64,000 bases of DNA from Trichoplax sp. H2. Its lineage: Eukaryota > Placozoa > Uniplacotomia > Trichoplacea. The DNA lies in assembly GCA_003344405.1 (NCBI GenBank), contig NOWV01000114.1, forward strand, positions 181,066 to 245,065, in the 5' to 3' direction. Below the pieces are notes generated by a model. That model saw nothing but the letters and a program-made list of their open reading frames with translations. It was not told where the DNA came from and did not search any database. Position numbers and translations under genes: made by a program. Shown piece by piece: positions 55,901 to 64,000 of this stretch (positions are counted from its first letter, which is position 1; each line of letters begins with the position of its first letter).

Positions 55901-58900
55901 AAACACTTATTTCAGGGTTTAAGAATAATGGTAAAAATAAACCTTTGCAATTTCTTCTCTTTCATTATCCAATAGTCGTAATTTAAAGCGATGGTTTCCG
56001 ATTAATTGGTTAAGCTGTTTTACTTTGTCATGGATTAAAGAAACATTGTAACTTCGAGAAGAAAGTGATTCGCTACTTTCATGTGTAGCACTAAAGTTAA
56101 CTTCTGCGGTAGTTTCGCCTTTTACATCGGATGACAGTTCCGGAAATATTAGCAGTGAATCCATATTGGGTACATTCCTTGATTTGTTAGTATTGGAATT
56201 CTTTGAATTTTTGATGGCTTTCGATTGAAATTGTAAAAAACTATTTTCAGTGTTATCAATTTTATCGTTCCAGCTGTTATCATCGCCAAACTGTACGCTT
56301 GATTTTAAATCAACGAAAGTGTTAGCATTATTATCTTCCATTTCCTTATATTCATAGCTTTCATCAGTAGAAAACTTGCTACCTGTAGGTAAGAATGAAT
56401 TATTTGACACCGTTTGTTATCTGAAATTTTAGTAGCTGTATGCTGTGTTTACTGTTTGAGGTAAATGTTTTATCTATAGGAACTAACAATATTGACACCA
56501 GTACATTACCACATTCGTCGTTTCTTTCTTCTGTATCGTTATAATTATCCACGATATCGTCTTCATCAAGGTATAACTCGTCGTCATTTGCTTTTCCAGA
56601 TTTCAAATGTTGTAGGAGAGATCCTAGTGGCCCTTCCAACATTTGCATATTAGTACATTCCTTTTTCTCATCTGCTCCTTTGCTTATCAATTTTTCATTC
56701 CGAACTTGTTCTTTACAGTACATGATTTAATAATGGTGTTAGTAGCTGACGTAACACAAATGAGGGAATTTTCAAATCGAATATACTATGGTGGTTGTCT
56801 GAGATTTTAAATAAATTTATATGATCTTATATTTATTTTATTTATAATCAAAAGTACCTGTTTTAGTTTTATTCTCTTCATGACTATTGCAATCAAAACC
56901 TTGTCTCAGAGCTTGAGAAATATTAGAGGAGACTGACATGGTTTCTATTGCTTCCTCTAAATTTACAAATTCTTCTAATTCTTGTTCTTCCATCTACAGA
57001 GAAGAAGTAACGAGTAAATTCGAGACTAGAAGAGACTTAATTTTAGCAAATTCTCTCGGCCACAAGGTGTAAAATTTATTACAGTAGGGTAATAATACCA
57101 CACCGTTCTTTTCTCTTCCCACGCTTTTTCGAGCGTAAAGGACAAATGATTTAACATGCTTGAAGACAGACCAGCTTTGTCATAATTATCATCGGCACAG
57201 TCAACGACATATTCATTAGTGATCGACTTTGCAATACTTTCTTGGGTTTGGAGTAAAATTTTTCTTTCTGTAGAATCTGAGATTTCAGAGTTCTTGGTGG
57301 GAGACACTTGAATTGTACCATCTACTCTCTTGATATCTTTATTAGATTCAGTATTTGCAAGGTGATTGCTTTTGATTTTAAGGGGTCTTCTATATTTCTA
57401 AATTATCGGTATCAATCTGTTTAGTACGTAAGTACATGAACTTCGTTATATGTACAGTAATGTGCTGTATCATTAGTATTACATTTACAGGTGTAGTATA
57501 GCTAGCACATCTACTTAAAAGTATGCGTATGTCTATCGTAAACAGGGCCAATAACTGGTATTGTACGCGTGAATTCGTAATATGCGCGTAATAAAAGCTT
57601 GAGTCGTTACCTTGTTATAAAAGCGAGCAGATCCTTCGCCTTTCCTTAAGAAAGGTTTTTTGAGCGGAGAGTGTGTAATAGGGTCATCAGAGTACCCCTA
57701 CAGAGACAATTAAAACAGAAGGCCAAATGATTCCATAAGTATCAATACACTTGCATAACACCATGGCTATAGTTGAAATTTTAGTAAATACCGAAGATAA
57801 CGAAATATAGTACGATATTTATACAACTTATACCTGCTTTTGAAGCTCTGATGCTACAAGCTCTTCAAAAGATTTCACAGCTTGAATATTGCGTGATAAC
57901 ATAAGTATCATGTTCTTGTGCTCTTACACCGTACGTACGCGTATGTACTGTATTTAGGAATTTTGATTTAAGAATACAATTTACCTTTTTGTCCAATACC
58001 GGGCCTTATAGGGCGTTCGTCATCCATAAGCTAAGCAGAATTGGAATTATTAAACTTTTCGCTCGAATAATGTCCATCCATAACTGCAAACTGCAGTAGC
58101 CTCTATGCTAATGTGACTACACTTGCAGGCCGATAAATTCTACAAGTTACACCAAATTATTGATTCTTCAAATATAGTACCTACGAGCTTTACTGTATAG
58201 TAGCGCTTACAGTAGCTGTATTATTAATCTAACTAGCTCATTTCGCGCCACCTTGCTGGCGGTTGTACTGTTAACACGTTTACCATTTACGAATTATATG
58301 GACACAAGCAACAATTTTGGACAGTATTTCCTTAGGATTAAAAGAACATATTAGGAATGTTATTGAGTTACTCAAGTTCGTACAGTACATACAGTAGTTG
58401 AACATACGCTGTACGCGTACTGTACAATATCAAATACGATTATACGTACGTACAAGCGTACATTGCGTTTGCCTCTAGCAAAAGTAAAACTAAAAGTATC
58501 AAATTAGTTATTACGAATTATCCTTGGCCGAACCATGTATTGATATACGCGCAAATGTAGAAATAATTACTTTATAGATAGTGAGCATCTCACCTCTTAT
58601 TACAGTATGATTGTAGGGTTTATTTCGTACTGCCGAGATGTACAGTACAGTATGTACTGTACATATCGTTCACGAAATCCGAATGCAACAAGTTACATTC
58701 TCGTTACAGGACGTTGTATAATTTGCATATTATAAATTTATAATTCTGCACATTTCGAAAATCTTAGTTGATTACAAATAGGATACAGTAGGTCGGGTTA
58801 CATATAGTCCTAAGTTAGTTTAAGCTTGTGAAGGCCATACATCGTATTATATCACATACGTACATGAAGTATTTGATTCAACCGGTAATGGCTGGCCAGT

Positions 58901-59297
58901 TTCATACTAATTTCTGTAAGTTTTCGTGATATATATACGCGTATTTGGATGGAAAATAAAGTCTGCAGTAAATGCTACCTGGAAATTTTGTTGCCGAGAG
59001 TAGAACATGTATATTTGCCATGCAAGATGCATCATTACATTAGTTTTGTACGAATATATATGATTGTATTTGCAACATAAGCGTATTCTCAGATAATATG
59101 CGCTTGGTGTGCATTATTACAGACCCTGTATGGGTGAATGAATATACCGTACTGTACGACACTGCATTCATTCTTACATTGGTATCAATCTCGGTAGGAT
59201 CTTTGGTTGATTCGTAGTTTTCTTGTTCTCCAGCGTGCTTCTTGCATGGAACTTCGAGCTGTTGCTGATTTAACAGCTCTTGTTGTGATTGCTGCAT
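52967..59297 (-). CDS. CPAP / SAS-4 centriole assembly protein (CENPJ family)
   Basis: This is a centriole scaffold protein that controls procentriole microtubule growth and binds tubulin and STIL/Ana2 (family knowledge). Thirteen exons on the minus strand: 59297-59178, 58030-57985, 57922-57834, 57697-57611, 57397-57104, 56993-56858, 56710-56510, 56382-55943, 55875-55660, 54244-54019, 53652-53390, 53309-53236 and 53132-52967, giving 785 aa. Seen in order: MDDERPIRPGIGQK, KSFEELVASELQKQ and KKPFLRKGEGSARF (conserved CPAP block, residues about 86-114), an acidic variable middle, a coiled coil (about 471-590, with IRKLRKQRRIYEQY and RLRNRIDALEKQ), and the C-terminal TCP/G-box domain (about 619-770). 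That domain carries repeated glycine strands such as YYSDGSSKEINADG, YNGDILKISPD and HYPNGMKIVVFPDKSIKYI. It is much shorter than human CPAP (1338 aa). The stop follows AGG within AG|GTAACG, so a further exon is possible. Confidence 0.93.
55019..55159. repeat. 73-bp tandem duplication in CPAP intron 9
   Basis: Two copies of about 68 bp, each starting ATAAATGTGTGTCAGTAG and ending TTAAAAACATTAT, lie with a 73-bp period and differ at two positions. The high identity points to a recent event. A near-palindrome, CCGATATATATACTG then TATATATCGG, follows at about 55199. Confidence 0.9.
58380..58665. repeat. Scattered GTAC motifs in CPAP intron 1
   Basis: GTACAGTACATACAG, CGTACTGTACAAT and a block near 58640 (GTACAGTACAGTATGTACTG) lie in the first intron, about 0.5-0.9 kb inside the gene. 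Confidence 0.6.
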
Positions 59298-60176
59298 TTT
59301 GATTAATTAAGAGTAAATGCGAAATTACAGTGAGCTAGTTGTTAGTCGTTAAACAGTTGAATCTTAAAAAACCCTGATAAGAGTGTAATCAGCTACTTTA
59401 AGTTCTGCTTTATTAACGTACAGTACAGTAAAATATTCAAGTGATCTGATAGCGAAATTTACTCTTTATCAATACTGTACGATGCAATCGTTATCGTTTA
59501 TTGGTTATATTAGTTATTATAATTAATTAATTATAATTACAGTATTATTATTAGTTATAATGCTCTGTACTGTATGTACTGTGATTCGATTCTGTCTGAG
59601 TTCTTAAAGAATGCTTACAAACGAACTGACAGTTATACTGTATACAGCAAACACGGATTACTCAAAAATTGTATGAAAAATGGACTGCACATATGCGTAA
59701 ATTAGCATTTGACAATACACTACACAGAACTCCAAGAAGCAGATATCAACTTGTGAAGGATTGAAAAAAAGTTATACCGCCTAAATTTAAGTGCAGCATA
59801 AAACAGTTGCACAGTACAGTACAGTATACCGTACAGTGTACTGTACAGTACAATGTACAGTATCTCTACTGAACGCGCAAAGTACTGTACAGTACTGTAC
59901 AGTAGTGATCGGTTGTTTGAGATGTCCTATACACTGTACAGTACAGCACAGTACAGTACTGTACGAATCTTATTACAGAGGGTCAGAGGCATTTCCTCTG
60001 TTATTCGTAGTCATTGATAGCTAAAGAGGACTCCGGCTTTTCTTCTTTCGTCAAGTTTAAACGATTGTTTACTATCTTTCCATTATACGTATATTAAAAA
60101 TCAAGTAAAGCACATTACTTCATTTCTCACCTTAAAAGCGGTAATGTACAGTACATTGAACGTGTAGTTGGACAGC
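59298..60176. promoter_or_regulatory. Head-to-head spacer of CPAP and CDK2AP with GTAC arrays
   Basis: GTAC blocks at about 59415-59430, 59568-59582, 59810-59965 and 60143-60154 occupy the divergent spacer. The last lies about 22 bases before the CDK2AP start codon. An inverted AT-rich repeat (TAATTAATTA type) is near 59517-59540. Confidence 0.65.
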
Positions 60177-61046
60177 ATGTCTGTTGACAAAAATTTAGTT
60201 GAATATTCTGCGGAAGCATGCATCAAACCTGTGACTGAAGACAAAATGGAGTTTATGGCACAGTATCATAAGCTGGTAGAGTTAATAAAAGACATCGAAC
60301 GTGAAGTTAAGCCCATGTATGCCGGAAACAAGAACTCAGCTGAAACGGTGAAAAAGGGTAATACATCTTAAATTTAAAATTATTTTAGATTAGGAGTCGG
60401 ATATTACCATTGATCCGATTCGCTTAAAAATTTCTTTTATTACAATGCGCCTGATCCATTATAATAATAACTGTAGCTGTAACCCTTAAGTTAAGTCTGT
60501 ACTAGCATAATTATACATTATGTACTTACGCGCACATCTTTTAACTTCTTGGATAAGACCTGATGGTTGATTGACAGGTCCCTGTACTACTGTAGAGCAC
60601 TAAAAGAATTCTTCATACAAATGCGTACTTTTATCATTTGTCTGGAGATCAGCATTATCTAAAACTAAATACTTAAAAACTTACAATGTGTCAATTTATG
60701 TATACGAATATATATATATTATCAGCATACTGACAACGACTCAAGGTATTGATAACCTAGATTTCCAAATATTCATTAGCTCCTTACGATCATATAGACT
60801 TATTCATCAGGATTTTAATACTTGATTAATTAGTAGTGCAAAAAATTACCAATAAAGATCTATAAATGCAGTTCTAATGATTTCATAATAGCTAAAAACT
60901 ATAAGATTTAGATTTGCACGGTTTGACATTATTTAATATTTATCTGTATAATTGCTTTACCATCCACAGGTTTGGGTTCTGCAAGAATGTTAGCCCGAGA
61001 GTGTTACCAACTGAATTTAAACTTGTACAAGCAAAATCATTGCTGA
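60177..61046 (+). CDS. CDK2AP (DOC-1) family protein
   Basis: This is a CDK2-associated protein family; vertebrate members are subunits of the NuRD chromatin-remodelling complex. Two exons, 60177-60357 and 60970-61046, give 85 aa (human CDK2AP1 115 aa). The core is YHKLVELIKDIEREVKPMYA, then GNKNSAETVKKG at the end of exon 1. Exon 2 supplies LGSARMLARECYQLN, matching the family's RLKRGIIHARGLVRECL helix pair. The N-terminus (MSVDKNLVEYSAEA) is shorter than in vertebrates and lacks the Ser/Pro-rich leader. The ATG at 60177 is the first in frame. Phase 1 junction and both splice sites are normal. CDK2AP1 and CDK2AP2 cannot be separated. Confidence 0.88.
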
Positions 61047-61900
61047 ATGAAAGTTCACAAGATTTATTATCGGAATACTGTAATAGAAACAGTAATATTT
61101 TACTTAAAAGTTCTCAACGGTTTAACATGTATCGGCCTAATTAGGTTATGATGCTTGCTGTCCTGGGTTATATGATGCAGATGGATTACAGAGTTGTAAT
61201 TGCACTGTAAATAGTAGTGTGAAGCAGATCTTTTTGCTCGTAAATAGGATGATGAATTAGTGGTCTTTGAAAGCTGAGTGTACCTGCGTACGAGTAAAAC
61301 CGTCTTTTGAAAATAATAAGTAGGGATAAGTTAAACGTAGGTGTCATTTTACTCTATTTCTACCATACAGCGCTTATTCAAAGATCTGCCGCATTAAACG
61401 CGGAATATGTCGAATTTTGATACAATGAACTGAAATGAACCTCATGCCTATCAACATCATGCGAACTCTTCATTTAGCGTATGCGTAGGTGCTTTATTGA
61501 CCCGATTTATTATACTCTTGTAAGCTGTTATGCTACCTTAAAACTCTTTAATAAACAGTACACAAGTTTTAATTGCAGACTTATTTGACATAATCATTCT
61601 AATACCAAAAGCTGATGATTCCTAAATTTAATTTTAAAGGATGATAAATTCAAGTATTAGGCAATATCTGAATGAATTTAAGAATCGATGGATATAATTA
61701 ATAATTAATTATAATTCATACTGAGTATAGGGCTTGAAACAGACTACGCGTAGACAGCACTGAGTTTCTGTATTCATCAGTACCGAACGCATAACCGTAG
61801 GGTTTAATGATAATGTTAGATAGCAAAATTTTACTTCTTTATTTACGGTACATACAGTAGTAGTACAAATAAAATATTAAACATTGCATTATTAAACTAT
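61047..61900. other. Tail-to-tail intergenic region after CDK2AP
   Basis: No gene or GTAC array is seen. The longer open frame running past 61046 to 61144 is another frame over CDK2AP exon 2. Confidence 0.55.
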
Positions 61901-62035
61901 TTATATTGCATTAAGATCATCGAAAGTGGCATACTGCCCAAATTGTGGCATCAGCGAAAAGAGAAATTGTTGTCTAGGACCGTGATAGTTTAACTCTGCG
62001 ATTTTGTTTACGCGCATCATAGCAAACTTTTCCAT
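61901..62035 (-). CDS. Short ORF of 44 aa, unknown
   Basis: I do not recognise it. ATG at 62035 opens MEKFAMMRVNKIAELNYHGP, followed by RQQFLFSLMPQFGQYATFDD and LNAI, then TAA. The composition is protein-like (charged start, aromatic and Gln-rich middle, acidic end), unlike the low-complexity ORFs nearby. No acceptor AG lies just before the ATG, so it is probably not an internal exon. It is 109 bases downstream of MTRFR on the same strand, so it could be a separate microprotein gene, a second ORF on the same mRNA, or chance. Confidence 0.4.
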   Translation of the reverse strand: MEKFAMMRVNKIAELNYHGPRQQFLFSLMPQFGQYATFDDLNAI

Positions 62036-62143
62036 ATATAAGATTGGAGTTAGCATTTATGGTGTTTATATTACATTAGAATTACTGGAATACAGTCACA
62101 TGCCATATTATTTAGTCATTCATTAAAAGGAATTATATTACTG

Positions 62144-63133
62144 TTAATCGATGGCTTTATTGTCTTTCAATATTTCTAATTTTCTTTTACTTCGTATTTT
62201 GGAGGTCATTTTCTTTCTTTTCTGCTTAAGAAATTTTTTTTCTTGTGAATTGTTTGAACAATTTTGCGAAGCTTCTATTTTGTCTTTCAGTAATTGACGA
62301 GCTATTATCCTGTTGTGATATTGGGATCTACTTTGATGGCACTACAGAGAGAAGGCGGAGATGATATAGAATGTTATGATGAAAGTTAGCAGGCGATTAC
62401 AGTAATAATAATATTTAATTATACAGTACTGTACTCGTATAGTAACGCAGAGCAAGAGGAGGGTAGCATTAGGGACTAGTACTCTTTAATAGTCTCCTGC
62501 GGAGTTGCGGTATGTCGATGCAATTATAGTGTAGTAGTATTTTAGATACGATATAGCATAACATTTCACTTAGTTAATTGGTAATAAGATTAACATCTAT
62601 AGTAAGTACACAGTTGTCATAAAATGCAAGCTATTTCGAGCTACAATATTACTGTACAGTACAGTGTACAGTACCGTAGTGTAGGAATATTACGGTATAC
62701 AGTATTACTGTATAATCATAATAATAATTATAATGTACAGTACTGTATGCTGAATGCACAGTTATTGTACTGTACAGTAAAATGAGATTTAGATAGCTAA
62801 CAGATAGATAAAGGTAATAAAAAAACAGGCAGCATCTGGTTATCATAATTATCTAAGATTTCGGCTAACCTTAATCACAATGCCAGTCGGCTTATGTTTC
62901 AATATAACACAATTTGACGATTTATTTACTTTCTGTCCACCAGGCCCAGAGCCTTTCACAAAACTCTCTTCGATATCCTTTGTAGGAATTTGGCTTTGTG
63001 CGTAATAGTTTGTATACCAAGATCCACCATGAAGTAGATTACTGAACATAGTCGTAATGTGTATTATTTTTGAATTACCTTGTAAAATTTGTGATACTCT
63101 GTTGTATTGCTGACTAAGTATGAAACTTTGCAT
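62144..63133 (-). CDS. MTRFR: MTRFR-like mitochondrial release-factor-domain protein
   Basis: This is a small GGQ-domain protein of the prokaryotic release-factor family. Human MTRFR (C12orf65) rescues stalled mitochondrial ribosomes. Two exons on the minus strand, 63133-62870 and 62341-62144, give 153 aa (human 166). The GGQ motif is at residues about 65-67 in FVKGSGPGGQKVNKSSN, followed by CVILKHKPTGIVIK. Exon 2 continues CHQSRSQYHNRIIARQLLKD and ends in a strongly basic tail (KQKRKKMTSKIRSKRK), both typical of MTRFR; there is no codon-recognition domain. The N-terminal about 50 residues would be a mitochondrial presequence; MFSNLLHGGSW (Met29) is another possible start. The intron holds GTAC repeats. 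Confidence 0.93.
62423..62780. repeat. GTAC repeats in and near the MTRFR intron
   Basis: Blocks at about 62423-62436, 62648-62672, 62733-62747 and 62767-62778 include ACAGTACAGTGTACAGTACC. All lie between the two MTRFR exons. Confidence 0.75.
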
Positions 63134-63561
63134 GTCGTTTCCTCTTAAATACTACAAGTCTGCCATAAATCTCGCGTTACCTCTACACTCTCAGTATGTT
63201 ACTCCGAACATGATGGGCATTTACCGTATGGTACTGTACAGTACAGTATGGTACAGTACAGTACTAGTGTCTGTACTGTACTGTACTTTATACTGTTCTG
63301 TACAGACGCAGTACCGTACACTACGGTACGCGAGTCGGACGGACCGACTCACCTGTTGGCTTAGCTGTATCAGCCTGTATGATATTACTGGCAGCATTGT
63401 AGTACTGTACTGTACTGTGGTGCGAAAAAATTCAGTGTGACTCCGGTTAGAGGTGTATTAGGTTATCACGACAAAGATGTCATAGTTTATACTATAAACT
63501 TTAAACTTTATTGTCTGATATAAATTTGTTAAAGAGATCTCCGCCTCTCACAGTCGGAAAT
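63134..63561. promoter_or_regulatory. Head-to-head spacer of MTRFR and FN3K with a GTAC array
   Basis: A GTAC array from about 63230 to 63310, with a further block at 63400-63420, fills the middle of this 428-bp divergent spacer, which must contain both promoters. Confidence 0.7.
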
Positions 63562-63931
63562 ATGGAGGATAAACTTAAAAAGGAACTGCAGACGAATACT
63601 TTAGAAGTCGTAGACGATATTAGTGGCGGCTGTATAAGTAGTAGCAAAAGTTACCTAACTGACTCTGGAAGAGTCTTTATCAAATTCAACAAGAAAGAAC
63701 ATGTACGTTCATTTATTTCATTCTCTTATTACATTACTTGATATTTTATCTGGATTAAGTGAACAGGATCAATTCTGGCGAATGAATTCTGATCCAAATT
63801 TGAAAGTGACTTACGGATATATTCGCAAAATACGTTCTTATTTGAAGGCTGCCAGAATGTTCAACGGCGAAATGGAAGGTTTATTGGCGATCGTAAACAC
63901 TCAAACTATTAGAGTGCCTAAGCCGATCAAG
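63562..63931 (+). CDS. Fructosamine-3-kinase family, 5' part
   Basis: This is a small-molecule kinase of the FN3K/FN3K-RP family, which phosphorylates sugars on glycated proteins so that they detach. Exon 1 (63562-63702) reads MEDKLKKELQTNTL, then GGCISSSKSYLTDSGRVFIK with the N-lobe lysine, ending NKKEH. Exon 2 (63848-63931) reads AARMFNGEMEGLLAIV and ends VPKPIK before a GTGACA donor. This matches the family order GCIS..Y.TD.G.VFVK..ARQMFEGE..SL..RVP.P. The catalytic lobe lies past the window. An in-frame open extension before exon 2, from the acceptor at 63766, is an alternative boundary. Confidence 0.9.
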
Positions 63932-64000
63932 GTGACAATGAATGAAATGGTATACAATTACTGGGCCTTACTGTAATACAGAAATTACTAAATGTACTGT

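Overview
The window looks like nuclear DNA from an animal. It is AT-rich, and its genes are split into many short exons with GT..AG introns. They include families typical of animals: a neuronal-type syntaxin, CDK2AP, CPAP/SAS-4 and a SAMD15-like SAM protein. One AT..AC (U12-type) intron is retained. I cannot name the species. A non-bilaterian animal such as a sponge or placozoan would fit, but that is inference. All exon models were built by hand from reading frame, splice sites and remembered family patterns; no search was run.

Layout from left to right. 1-1872: non-coding, with two near-identical blocks either side of a 20-N gap, probably two haplotypes. 1873-5943 (-): 5' half of a syntaxin. 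8937-13726 (-): complete syntaxin-1-like gene with an unusual tail. 15470-18356 (+): Ran GTPase. 21779-28491 (+): SERCA calcium pump in 23 exons, 1000 aa. 30375-31250 (-): SAMD15-like SAM protein. 33400-33876 (+): uncertain small gene. 35381-37041 (-): VPS37 (ESCRT-I). 37995-42236 (+): ZNHIT3, with a possible nested minus-strand gene in its first intron. 43243-49874 (+): bleomycin hydrolase. 52967-59297 (-): CPAP/SAS-4. 60177-61046 (+): CDK2AP. 61901-62035 (-): unknown 44-aa ORF. 62144-63133 (-): MTRFR mitochondrial release-factor-like gene. 63562 to the right edge (+): fructosamine-3-kinase.

The genes are mostly unrelated housekeeping functions: vesicle fusion, nuclear transport, calcium pumping, ESCRT sorting, snoRNP assembly, proteolysis, centriole assembly, transcription/chromatin, mitochondrial ribosome rescue and deglycation. 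The clear functional link is the syntaxin tandem pair. Several neighbours are head-to-head (syntaxin/Ran, VPS37/ZNHIT3, CPAP/CDK2AP, MTRFR/FN3K).

The most striking non-coding signal is a dispersed repeat made of GTAC palindromes every 5 bp with A or T between them. It forms clusters of tens to hundreds of bases. Most clusters lie in the 5' flanks of genes, sometimes only tens of bases from the start codon. Two tail-to-tail intergenic regions lack them. This is the best candidate for an undescribed regulatory or repeat system in the window.
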